Below, one piece after another: positions 43,825 to 51,753 of a stretch of DNA of 64,000 nt; the first letter of the stretch is position 1; each line of letters begins with the position of its first letter. The notes beneath the pieces were generated by a model. It was not told the DNA's origin. It was given only the letters and a program-made list of their open reading frames with translations, and ran no database searches. Source of the stretch: Bog-756 sp963734395 (GTDB taxonomy: Bacteria > Actinomycetota > Acidimicrobiia > Acidimicrobiales > RAAP-2). The stretch covers positions 124,001 to 188,000 of the forward strand of contig CAVTGY010000003.1 in the NCBI GenBank assembly GCA_963734395.1, read 5' to 3'. The position numbers were made by a program, and so were the translations under genes.

Positions 43825-43906
43825 GATCGAGCGCGGTCGGCGAGGCCCCGATCGGCCGCTGGTCTGCGCAACAGGACCTGGTGGTCGGCGGCGCCCGAGG
43901 AGAGGG

Positions 43907-44896
43907 TTGAGCCCGCCCCACGAGATCCGCCTGGCAGTGGGCGACAGCGGTCCCGCGGTGGCGGACGTGCAACGACGGCTCGAACGCCTGGACCTGTCCA
44001 CCGGTGTGGATCCGAAGGGGAGCTATCAACACGGGACCAGGGCCGCCCTCGAAGCATTCCAACATCGCCGGGGGCTCCGGGTCGATGGCGTGTGCGGGCC
44101 GCAGACCTGGTCGGCGCTGGTCGAAGCCGGTCTCCAGCTGGGAGACCGCTTCCTCTACCGCCGCAGGCCGATGCTACGGGGTGACGATGTGGCCGAGCTC
44201 CAACAACGCCTCAGCGCCCTGGGATTCGACACCGGACGGGTCGACGGCATCTTCGGCGACTTGACCTCCGCTGCGCTGGGCGAGTTCCAGCGCAACGCGG
44301 GATTGCCCGTCGACGGCATCGCCGGGGCGGCGACGGTCTCCTTGCTGCTGAGGTTCGGCACTCGCCACCACGACACCGAACTGGTTGCCTCGGTGCGGGA
44401 TCGCGAGCGGCTCCGGGCCGCGCCGCGAACCCTGGCCAACCGCCGGGTGGCAGTTGGGGAAGAGGGTGGCCTGGGTTCCACCGTTGCCGCGCTGCGCCGA
44501 CTGCTGGTCAACGACGGAGCGTTAGTGACCACTCACCATCATCCCGACGGGTCGATCCAGGCGGCAGAGGCCAACGCCGGCGACGCGGAGGTCTACATCG
44601 GACTCCGTGTCGATCAAGGAGACCATCGGTGCACGACCGCCTACTACTCCGGCTATCGCTACTCCTCGCCCGGGGGTCGGCTCCTGGCCGAGCTCCTGGG
44701 CCAGCGGCTGTCCTCCTCGCTCGAGGTGCCCGACGGGGGATGTCACGGAATGTCGCTGCCGCTGCTCCGGGAGACGAGGATGCCCGCGGTGATCGTCGAG
44801 ATCACTCCCGCCGTGGTGGTGGTCGAGCAGGCCTCGACCGTCGCCCGGGCCATCGTGGAGGCATTGGCCGAGTGGGTCGACAGCGCCTGGGACTGA
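43907..44896 (+). CDS. cwlM: CwlM-like peptidoglycan-binding pseudo-amidase
   Basis: 329 residues. Two peptidoglycan-binding repeats (about 8-75 and 84-150, with GDSGPAVADVQRRLERL and GDDVAELQQRLSALGF) and a C-terminal amidase_3 fold (about 180-329). The amidase zinc ligands look lost: the usual GHGG reads GEEGG, and SIHAN reads GLRVDQ, while the late Glu in PAVIVEITPA is kept. No signal peptide. In mycobacteria the gene next to trx is CwlM, a cytoplasmic regulator of MurA rather than an enzyme, so the same role is likely. TTG start with GAGGAGAGGG directly upstream. Confidence 0.82.
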   Translation: MSPPHEIRLAVGDSGPAVADVQRRLERLDLSTGVDPKGSYQHGTRAALEAFQHRRGLRVDGVCGPQTWSALVEAGLQLGDRFLYRRRPMLRGDDVAELQQRLSALGFDTGRVDGIFGDLTSAALGEFQRNAGLPVDGIAGAATVSLLLRFGTRHHDTELVASVRDRERLRAAPRTLANRRVAVGEEGGLGSTVAALRRLLVNDGALVTTHHHPDGSIQAAEANAGDAEVYIGLRVDQGDHRCTTAYYSGYRYSSPGGRLLAELLGQRLSSSLEVPDGGCHGMSLPLLRETRMPAVIVEITPAVVVVEQASTVARAIVEALAEWVDSAWD

Positions 44897-44944
44897 CCTC
44901 CGGGGTCCGTCATCGACCTCCACCTCAGGCACCGATCGGGGCCG

Positions 44945-45071
44945 TAATCCACAGTCTCATGCACAGGTTGTGGATAACGCTCTACCACTGGTTAAGGGCT
45001 GTATGTCACTATGAGTGGCTCAAATTGAGCTGTTATTGACATTGTGTCGGTCAATAACCACTCTCAGTGGT
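44945..45071. other. DnaA-box pair and palindrome cluster between cwlM and parB
   Basis: TAATCCACA (44945-44953) and TGTGGATAA (44969-44977, reverse of TTATCCACA) match DnaA boxes. They are followed by three palindromes: GCTCAA-A-TTGAGC (45018-45030), GTTATTGAC/GTCAATAAC (45032-45058, 9-bp stem) and ACCACT-CTC-AGTGGT (45057-45071). The genes on both sides converge here, so some stems may act as terminators, but the density and the boxes also fit a DnaA-binding or secondary site 8 kb from the main oriC. Confidence 0.5.
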
Positions 45072-45086
45072 ATCGATGCCGCCTAT

Positions 45087-46028
45087 TCAGACATTGGCCG
45101 GTTGAGCTCCGCCGACCATCAGCTTGTAGATTCGCTCAAGGTCCTCGAGGGTGGCGAACTCCACCACCACCTTTCCTCGCTTCGACGTAAGGTCGACCTT
45201 CACCCGGGTGTTGAGGTGACCGGAGAGCAGCTCTTCAAGCTCGAGAATGCCGGGCGGCGGTAGCCGGTTCGACGTCGATGGGCCCGCCTGCCGCACTCCT
45301 TCGGCTGCCGGGTGTTCCGGCGATTGCCCAGTGGCGGGATCGACCGCTCCCCCCTCGGTATGTTGGCGGACCTTCTCCTCGACGGCGCGAACGGTGAGGC
45401 CGTCGGCCACGATCGACTTGGCCAGCATCTCCTGATAGCCGCGATCGGGGGTGCCCAGCAGGGCGCGGGCGTGGCCGGGGGTGACCTGGCCGTCGGCCAG
45501 CAAGCGTTGGACGCCGGACGGAAGCTGAAGCAACCGCAGGATATTGGTCACCGAGGTACGGCTCTTCCCGACCCGGGTGGCCACCTGATCGTGGGTGTAC
45601 CCGAACTCCTCGATGAGCTGTTGGTAAGCGGCGGCCTCTTCGAGAACATTGAGATCCTGGCGATGGAGATTCTCCACCAGCGCCTGCTCGAGACTTCGCG
45701 ACTCGTCGGAAGTCTGTACCAGGACCGGGATCGTGTGGAGACCGGCCCGTCGGGCGGCCCGCCACCGTCTCTCGCCGGCGATCAACTCGAACTCATCGGC
45801 GGCGTCGCCGCCGATCTGCCTCACCAGCACGGGCTGGAGGATGCCCAGCTCCTTTATCGATGCCGCCAACGAGGCCATGGTCTCGTCGTCGAAGGCGACC
45901 CTGGGTTGCCGGGGGTTGGGCTTGATGCTCCCGATGGGTACGTCACGCAGAACCGAGGATCGATCACCGGAAACCTCGGTGGGGATGAGGGCACTGAGCC
46001 CCTTGCCGAGTCCGCTACGACGTGCCAC
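45087..46028 (-). CDS. parB: ParB partition protein and CTPase
   Basis: 313 residues. Nuclease-like N domain with PNPRQPRVAFDDE, CTP motif GERRWRAARRAG, helix-turn-helix YTHDQVATRVGKSRTSVTNILRLLQLPSGVQ, a charged linker (about 220-255) and a C-terminal dimer domain ending KVVVEFATLEDLERIYKLM. Loads on parS and spreads to segregate the chromosome. Overlaps parA by 14 bases. Confidence 0.95.
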   Translation of the reverse strand: MARRSGLGKGLSALIPTEVSGDRSSVLRDVPIGSIKPNPRQPRVAFDDETMASLAASIKELGILQPVLVRQIGGDAADEFELIAGERRWRAARRAGLHTIPVLVQTSDESRSLEQALVENLHRQDLNVLEEAAAYQQLIEEFGYTHDQVATRVGKSRTSVTNILRLLQLPSGVQRLLADGQVTPGHARALLGTPDRGYQEMLAKSIVADGLTVRAVEEKVRQHTEGGAVDPATGQSPEHPAAEGVRQAGPSTSNRLPPPGILELEELLSGHLNTRVKVDLTSKRGKVVVEFATLEDLERIYKLMVGGAQPANV

Positions 46029-47295
46029 CGCTTACCTCCTTGGCTAGTTCACGATAGGCGATGGCCCCACGCGAGGTGGGATCGAAAGTGGTGATCGGCT
46101 GACCGAAGGAGGGTGCCTCGGAAAGTCTCACCGTTCGGGGGATCACGTTGCGGCAGACCTTCGAGCCGAAGTGCTGGCGGACTTCGTTGGCCACCTGGTC
46201 GGCCAGCTTGGTCCGGGCGTCGTACATGGTGAGAACGATGGTGGAGATATCCAGGTTGGGGTTGAGGTTGGAGGCCACCAGATGGATATTGCGCATGAGC
46301 TGGCTGAGTCCCTCCAGTGCGTAGTACTCGCACTGGATGGGCACGAGAACCTCGTCGGCCGCCGCCAGGGCGTTGACAGTGATCAGGCCCAGCGAGGGCG
46401 GGCAGTCGATGAGCACGTAGTCGAAGTCATCGATGACCGACTCGATCGAACGCTTGAGCTTGAGCTCTCGGCTGAAGGCGGGCACCAGCTCGATCTCGGC
46501 TCCGGCCAGAGCGATGGTGGCCGGAGCCACGAACAGATTCTTCATGCTGGTGGGTTCGACGCAGTCTTCGAGAGAAGCGTCACGCATCATCACGTCGTAC
46601 ATCGAAAGCTCGAAGTTTCGGGCATCGATGCCCAGGCCGGTGGTGGCGTTGCCCTGAGGGTCGAGGTCGATCACCAGGACCCTGAACCCGAGCTCGGCCA
46701 GAGCCGCACCCAGGTTGACCGAGGTAGTGGTCTTCCCCACCCCCCCCTTCTGATTGGCCACCGCCATCACCCGGGGTAGGGGATTTCCGGACGCCGCCTG
46801 AGGTTCCTCCGCCGATCCGGTTGCCTCGTCGGCGGCGACGGTCGGGTCCACCTGGTGGTCGGTGGATCCGGCACCGTCCGCCGCTGATTCGGGAGGACTC
46901 GGAGTCTCGGGGTCAGCTTCCACGACCCTCGACTCCACTTCCGAATGGCCGGGCGCCGGCTTGGTCGGCTCGGGTGGTTCTGGTGGCTGCGGCGGCTCGG
47001 GCGGAGTTGATTCAAGCGACCCGGCCGGCGGTGGTGTTCCGGCCGCTTCGACAATCGGTGTTTCGGCTCCCGTTCCGTTCTCCCCAGACCGGTCGTTCCC
47101 CGCTGGTGGAGATCCCTTGACCTCATCGGGCGCCGAATCGGGCTCAACCAGCGCATCTGCATCCGAGCTCCCGTTCGGGAGGGGACTTTCGACCAGTTTC
47201 ACCGCCCCGCCACCAAGCGTGGCGGCATCTGAGTCCGGGCCCGACCCCTGGTCGTCCTGGGGCGATGAGCGGTTCCGACGACGCCGACCGCGCAC
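46015..47295 (-). CDS. parA: ParA partition ATPase with a long N-terminal extension
   Basis: 426 residues from the GTG at 47295. The ATPase begins near residue 175 with RVMAVANQKGGVGKTTTSVNLGAALAE (deviant Walker A), followed by VLVIDLDPQGNATTGLGID, IDCPPSLG and LVPIQCEYYALEGLSQL. The first 170 residues are low complexity (Pro, Glu, Ala, Ser; PPEPPQPPEPPEP) and could bind the nucleoid or a polar protein. No ribosome site marks the distal start, so an internal start near residue 177 is possible. Two parS sites lie upstream. Confidence 0.92.
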   Translation of the reverse strand: MRGRRRRNRSSPQDDQGSGPDSDAATLGGGAVKLVESPLPNGSSDADALVEPDSAPDEVKGSPPAGNDRSGENGTGAETPIVEAAGTPPPAGSLESTPPEPPQPPEPPEPTKPAPGHSEVESRVVEADPETPSPPESAADGAGSTDHQVDPTVAADEATGSAEEPQAASGNPLPRVMAVANQKGGVGKTTTSVNLGAALAELGFRVLVIDLDPQGNATTGLGIDARNFELSMYDVMMRDASLEDCVEPTSMKNLFVAPATIALAGAEIELVPAFSRELKLKRSIESVIDDFDYVLIDCPPSLGLITVNALAAADEVLVPIQCEYYALEGLSQLMRNIHLVASNLNPNLDISTIVLTMYDARTKLADQVANEVRQHFGSKVCRNVIPRTVRLSEAPSFGQPITTFDPTSRGAIAYRELAKEVSGGTS

Positions 47296-47375
47296 TATCG
47301 TCTCTGCAAGCGAGTTGGGCTCAAGGCCTTCATCCTCCCCTGCGCCGACAACCAGGTCAAGCTTTTCGTCGGAAA

Positions 47376-47391
47376 TGTTTCACGTGAAACG
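47376..47391. promoter_or_regulatory. parS site 1
   Basis: TGTTTCACGTGAAACG, 15 of 16 bases of the parS consensus. Located between parA and rsmG, about 6 kb from the dnaA-dnaN oriC. ParB loads here. Confidence 0.9.
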
Positions 47392-47455
47392 GTCGCTCAC
47401 GCTCGACAAAATGGGTGGGTGAGCGGCCGACCGCCAGCCTCCTCGCCAAAAACGA

Positions 47456-47471
47456 CGTTCCACGTGAAACA
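47456..47471. promoter_or_regulatory. parS site 2
   Basis: CGTTCCACGTGAAACA, 14 of 16 bases of the parS consensus, 80 bases from the first site. Two parS sites in one parA-rsmG gap make a ParB loading cluster. Confidence 0.75.
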
Positions 47472-47525
47472 TCCCCGCCCTTGCCTCGACCGGGTCGGCG
47501 CTGGGCAGCGCTGGGCAGCGCGTCC

Positions 47526-48179
47526 CTAGAACAGGGGCCGTTTTGCCGGGACGCCCACCCGGCGGGGGTACCGGTCAGGGGTCTGGTGGGGCTTGCGGAG
47601 GACCCGAAAGCCGAAGCGGTCGTCGAAGCGCACGGGGGAAGCGCTGGTAAGGCCGACCTCGGCCAAACCCTCGACCGGCCACCGAGTGTCGCCCAGAACC
47701 TCCGGTGGCTCGGAGATCACCATCACCCCACCAATGGCCAGAAATGGCGCTCCGCATTCTGTGGCCACCGCGGGGCTCCCGAAAGACCGCGCCGTGACCA
47801 GGTCGAGTTTTCCGCGATAGCGGGTGGATCGAGCGATTTCCTCGGCGCGCCCTCGAACCACCTCAACCCCTCCGGAACCAGCCCAGCCGGCTGTCTCTGC
47901 CGACAGAAAGTCGGTTCGGCGCTGGTTGGCGTCCAACAGGACCACCTGGCTTTCGGGCCAGCAGGAGAGCAGGATCAGCCCCGGGATCCCTCCTCCGGTT
48001 CCCAGATCGAGGACACGGCGAGGTGCCGTATCGAGGGCGGACTCGGCGGCGAAGACGAATCCCAGAGAGTGGTCGATCTGTTCGGAGACCGGCATGGTGC
48101 CCAAGAACCCGAGTTCCGCCGATCGCTCGAGGATGGCGGTGACCGACGATGAGACCCGTTCCCTCATCTCGGCCATCAA
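47526..48179 (-). CDS. rsmG: 16S rRNA (guanine-N7) methyltransferase RsmG
   Basis: 217 residues. Methylates G527 of 16S rRNA. SAM motif VLDLGTGGGIPGLILL, acidic VVLLDANQRRTDFLSAE, and DLVTARSFGSPAVATE. Start is one of several close ATGs (codons 1, 2, 5). Between parA and jag as in most actinobacteria. Confidence 0.93.
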   Translation of the reverse strand: MMAEMRERVSSSVTAILERSAELGFLGTMPVSEQIDHSLGFVFAAESALDTAPRRVLDLGTGGGIPGLILLSCWPESQVVLLDANQRRTDFLSAETAGWAGSGGVEVVRGRAEEIARSTRYRGKLDLVTARSFGSPAVATECGAPFLAIGGVMVISEPPEVLGDTRWPVEGLAEVGLTSASPVRFDDRFGFRVLRKPHQTPDRYPRRVGVPAKRPLF

Positions 48180-48259
48180 GAGACGGTGCTCCCGGGGTGC
48201 CTCACTGCGGTCGGTGCAACGGGCGGGTCACCGGTGCAGGAGCCGGACTCGCAATGGTT

Positions 48260-49237
48260 TCAGCCCGCCGGCTGGATCACCACGTACCGGGTGGGTTCGG
48301 CGCCATCGGAGCGGGTCTCGACTCCGTCGATCTCGTTGACGGTGTCGTGGACGACCTTTCGGTCGGCAGCGGACATGGGCTCGAGCGCGCGCTCGCTACC
48401 GGTGGTCTTGACTTCCTCGACCAGTCCCTCGGTGAAACGACGGAGGGCGGCGATCCGCTTCTCTCGATAGCCGGCCACATCCACCAGAATCCGATCGGTA
48501 CGATTCTCCGACTGCCGCTGAACGAAGGTCCGGGTGAGATCCTGAACGGCCGCCAACGTGGCTCCTCGCGGCCCGACCAGCAGTCCCAGGTCGTCGCCGG
48601 TGGCGGCGACCTGGACGGTGTCCTCATCGATCTCGGTGAAGGCAACCTCGGCGTTCAACCCGAACTCCTGCAGCAGGCCTTGTACGAATTCCTGTGCCGC
48701 CTCTCCCTGCTGCTCGAGTGTGAGTGACTCTTCCATGCTGACCTCGCTATCTCCTGGCTTCTGCCCGGAATCTCGCTTCCCCTGCACGCTGGGCTGCCCG
48801 CCGTTCGAGCTGCCGGTTCCCCGCGATCGACGTCGGCGACTGGAACGGCTCGACGAACCCGTGCCTGAACCCGTGCCGTTCCGGGAAGGAGCGACGCCAT
48901 TCCCATTGCCGTCCTCCTTGGCAACGCGCTGAGCACCGTTGGAGCGTCCTCCACCGGCAGCGTCCGTCCTGTCGCCCCTGGCCGGTGCTCCCCCGTTACG
49001 AGAACGCTCTCCGTCCCGTCGCTTGTCCGACTTCTGCCGACGTCCTCGTTTTGGCGGGGGAGCGATCGGTCTCACCCGGGCCTGCACCCGGGCCTCGCCG
49101 CGAAGGCGGCCGAACAGCCCTGCCTTGGGCTCGCTCAGGACGACGAACTCAGCGTCGTCCTCGGCCACACCCAGCAGATCGAGTACGACCTCCTTGGCCT
49201 CGACGAGCGATTTCCCGCTGGCTTCCACCCACTCCAC
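48260..49237 (-). CDS. jag: Jag/KhpB-type RNA-binding protein
   Basis: 325 residues. N-terminal Jag domain (MEWVEASGKSLVEAKEVVLDLLGV to LFGRLRGEARVQARV), a linker of about 100 residues rich in Gly, Arg, Ser and Asn, a KH domain (DTVQVAATGDDLGLLVGPRGATLAAVQDLTR) and a C-terminal R3H domain (ADRKVVHDTVNEIDGV). Binds RNA, probably partnered with KhpA. Between yidC and rsmG. Confidence 0.92.
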   Translation of the reverse strand: MEWVEASGKSLVEAKEVVLDLLGVAEDDAEFVVLSEPKAGLFGRLRGEARVQARVRPIAPPPKRGRRQKSDKRRDGERSRNGGAPARGDRTDAAGGGRSNGAQRVAKEDGNGNGVAPSRNGTGSGTGSSSRSSRRRRSRGTGSSNGGQPSVQGKRDSGQKPGDSEVSMEESLTLEQQGEAAQEFVQGLLQEFGLNAEVAFTEIDEDTVQVAATGDDLGLLVGPRGATLAAVQDLTRTFVQRQSENRTDRILVDVAGYREKRIAALRRFTEGLVEEVKTTGSERALEPMSAADRKVVHDTVNEIDGVETRSDGAEPTRYVVIQPAG

Positions 49238-49240
49238 TTC

Positions 49241-50509
49241 CTACCGGGCCTTTCGTTCGCGCTTGGCCTTGGACCGAGGGTGCGCCTTTGGCAGGGGGGC
49301 ATCGTCGGCGTCCGCGTCCGATCCGGTCCCGTTGGATCCATTGGCACCGGATCTTCCCTTGCCGGACCCGGTGCCGTTGCTCGGCCTTGCTCGTCCGGTC
49401 GAGCCATTGCCGTTGCTCGACTCCGGCTTCTTGTTTCCGTTCGACCCGTTGGCAGACGCTCCAGACGACCCGGCCGGCTTGCGTGGGGTGGTCGCCTTGG
49501 CCGGGCTCTTGGCCCCTGTCCCCCCACCCGCCTTGCCACCCGCGGTTCCGTTGGTGGTGGCCTTGCGGGTTCCGGTCCCGGTGCCCCCGGCCGGTTTGGG
49601 CTTGGGCAACGCCCTCTCGCTGCGGTCGGCGGCCGGTCCCTTCTTGGCCCCGGACCCTGCAGCCGGGGCGGGTCCGGGTCCGGCTACCAGACCCTTCCGG
49701 AAGAGGATCTCCTGGGTCAGGATGCGGATGGCGCTCGATACGATGAAGTAAACGTTCAGAATAGCGGCCACATTTAGGTAAATGAATCCAAAGATTAGCG
49801 GCATGTATTTCTGAAGCATGGCCGCCTGAGGATTGGCCTGTGCCGCTTGCGGATTTCGGGCATTGAGCCGGGACATCTGCAGGTACTGGAGGCCGACGGC
49901 GGCGGCCACCAACAAGAGGTAGGGGATGGCGACGAACAGACTGCTGTGATGAGAGAGCAGCTTCTGGGAAAAGTCCATTCCGAACGAGATCAATTGGCCG
50001 TGAGCAGCCTTGATGTTGTGATACATCTTGCTACCGATGGGTATGTAGCGAGGCACGGCGACCACGACCGCGGGATGGAGCACCTTGACTCCGTTGACGG
50101 TTGTGGTGTGCGCCGGCGTAGTCACCGTGTTGGTAATTCCCCGAATTACACTGTAGAGAACAATGAAAAACGGCATCTGCAATAACATCGGAAGGCACCC
50201 CGACGCCGGGTTTACATTGTGCTCTTTGTAGAGCTTCATTACTTCTTCGTTCATTTGGGCGCGGTTTTCGGCGCCCTTGTACTTCTGCTGCACCTTCTTC
50301 ATCTCGGGCCCGAGGGCCTGCATGGCCGCCATGTTCTTGGTGCTCTTGACGGTGAGCGGGGTCAGCGCGGCCATGATCACGATGGTGAGCAGGGCGACGT
50401 CGAGCGGGTAGTTGGGGATGATCGAGTAGAAGAAGGCCAGTACCGAGCCGAAGAAATCGAGCAGCGGCTGGAAGATCTTGCCGATCGGTGTGGTCAGCGA
50501 TGCCAGCAT
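49241..50509 (-). CDS. yidC: Membrane protein insertase YidC
   Basis: 422 residues. Short actinobacterial form: first helix at about 16-38, the conserved loop VKSTKNMAAMQALGPEMKKVQQKYKG, NPASGCLPMLLQMPFFIVLYSVIRG, and later helices near 185-210 and 230-260. From about 280 there is a cytosolic tail of about 140 residues rich in Lys, Arg, Gly and Ala, which can bind the ribosome. Overlaps yidD by 16 bases. Confidence 0.92.
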   Translation of the reverse strand: MLASLTTPIGKIFQPLLDFFGSVLAFFYSIIPNYPLDVALLTIVIMAALTPLTVKSTKNMAAMQALGPEMKKVQQKYKGAENRAQMNEEVMKLYKEHNVNPASGCLPMLLQMPFFIVLYSVIRGITNTVTTPAHTTTVNGVKVLHPAVVVAVPRYIPIGSKMYHNIKAAHGQLISFGMDFSQKLLSHHSSLFVAIPYLLLVAAAVGLQYLQMSRLNARNPQAAQANPQAAMLQKYMPLIFGFIYLNVAAILNVYFIVSSAIRILTQEILFRKGLVAGPGPAPAAGSGAKKGPAADRSERALPKPKPAGGTGTGTRKATTNGTAGGKAGGGTGAKSPAKATTPRKPAGSSGASANGSNGNKKPESSNGNGSTGRARPSNGTGSGKGRSGANGSNGTGSDADADDAPLPKAHPRSKAKRERKAR

Positions 50510-50838
50510 GGGGCCCTCCGATCAGGGACCGGGTCGGCGCCGTGTCCGCCCCAGGGGTGGCAGCGGGCGATCCGCTTGACCGCCAGCCAGCTTCCGCTCA
50601 CCGGGCCGTGCCGCTCGATGGCACCCACCGCATACTCCGAGCAGCTCGGGAGGAACCGGCACCCGGTCGGTCGCCCCCATCGGGCCGTCTGGTACGTCCG
50701 TACGGCGGCGAGCAGCCCCCGGGTCACCAGCGACCGGCGCGGTCCAGCGGCGCCGGTCGGGCGGCCACCAGCGACTTCCTGATCGTCCTGATCGTTCGGC
50801 CGTGACCGAGAGACGGTCTCCGGCGCCAGGGCCGTCAT
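50494..50838 (-). CDS. yidD: YidD membrane protein insertion factor
   Basis: 114 residues. RWGRPTGCRFLPSCSEYAVGAIERHGPVSG to ARCHPWGGHGADPVP is the YidD core with its cysteines (CRFLPSC, CHPWGGHG). The N-terminal 35 residues are variable. Between rnpA and yidC, overlapping both. Confidence 0.92.
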   Translation of the reverse strand: MTALAPETVSRSRPNDQDDQEVAGGRPTGAAGPRRSLVTRGLLAAVRTYQTARWGRPTGCRFLPSCSEYAVGAIERHGPVSGSWLAVKRIARCHPWGGHGADPVPDRRAPCWHR

Positions 50839-51251
50839 CGGGACACTCCCTGCCCGTGACGGCCCACGGTCGACAGCAGGGCGGGTCGGCCGTCGACGGC
50901 CTTCTCCAATGCCTGTCTCATGGTCACCTTCAGTTCGTCGAATCCCAGCACGGCCCCTCCCGGACCTGCACGTACTACGTAGGCACCGACCGGAAGGGAT
51001 GCCGCCTGGTCGGACACGATCGCCCTCAGCCTTCGCCTGAGCCGGTTCCTCACCACCGCGCTTCCCACCTGACGGCTGATCGCATAGGCTACCTGTGGTC
51101 TTGACCAGGTATTTTGCTCCAAAAAACTCACGGTGAGGGGACCGGCTCTACCACGGGAAGCTCCGTTGCGCACCGCATCGAAGGACCGGCGCGACCGGAT
51201 GGCTCCGACACGGGCACTGCCTCGGTGAGCCGGCGGGCGTCCGGCGGTCAC
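50835..51251 (-). CDS. rnpA: RNase P protein component
   Basis: 138 residues. RRSFDAVRNGASRG, the RNR motif in VGSAVVRNRLRRRLRAI, and AYVVRAGPGGA. Processes tRNA 5' ends with the M1-type RNA, which is not in this window. The GTG start overlaps the rpmH stop by 4 bases. Confidence 0.92.
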   Translation of the reverse strand: MTAGRPPAHRGSARVGAIRSRRSFDAVRNGASRGRAGPLTVSFLEQNTWSRPQVAYAISRQVGSAVVRNRLRRRLRAIVSDQAASLPVGAYVVRAGPGGAVLGFDELKVTMRQALEKAVDGRPALLSTVGRHGQGVSR

Positions 51252-51382
51252 ACCGACAGCCTATGGCGCCCTTTCGCCCGACGCGACCGGATCACCGCTC
51301 GTCCGGCCTTGGTCGACATCCGCTTGCGGAATCCGTGGGTTTTGGCCCGTTTGCGGACGTTGGGTTGGTAGGTGCGTTTCAT
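51248..51382 (-). CDS. rpmH: 50S ribosomal protein L34
   Basis: 44 residues: MKRTYQPNVRKRAKTHGFRK, then RMSTKAGRAVIRSRRAKGRHRLSV. Classic L34 sequence and length; first gene of rpmH-rnpA-yidD-yidC, divergent from dnaA. Confidence 0.97.
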   Translation of the reverse strand: MKRTYQPNVRKRAKTHGFRKRMSTKAGRAVIRSRRAKGRHRLSV

Positions 51383-51753
51383 CAATCCACTTTCTTCCTC
51401 GCCCGGAACCGCGAATTCTGGCGTTTCAACGGACAGGGGAGCCGGTTACGAGAGATCAAGATGTTCCCCCTACATGCTAGGCGCAAACCGGCCCCTGCTC
51501 TAGTCGACACCAAGAGGCGCGCTGCCTGGGCACGGTGTACCGTTCCGAGCACAGCAACCAAACAACACATGGATCGGTGGGTACGGAACGTCGGGCCCGA
51601 CCCGCCGCTTGTCCTGACAAATCACGCAGGGTAACCAATCGCAGCAACGCCCGACTCCGGCCCAACCGGTGTTGGGCGCCCACCGATCGGTGCTCGTCCA
51701 CAGGTGTGGATAGCCATGTGGACCAAACCAGTTGTGCAAGGGCGGAGGCCCAC
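51383..51753 (+). promoter_or_regulatory. rpmH-dnaA divergent region with DnaA boxes
   Basis: 371 bases. Near the dnaA end lie three DnaA-box-like nonamers: TCGTCCACA (51694-51702), TGTGGATAG (51705-51713) and TGTGGACCA (51717-51725), just before the dnaA ribosome site GGAGG (51745-51749), so DnaA probably controls its own gene. A 12-base palindrome TTGTC-CT-GACAA lies at 51609-51620. The rest holds no gene. Confidence 0.6.
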
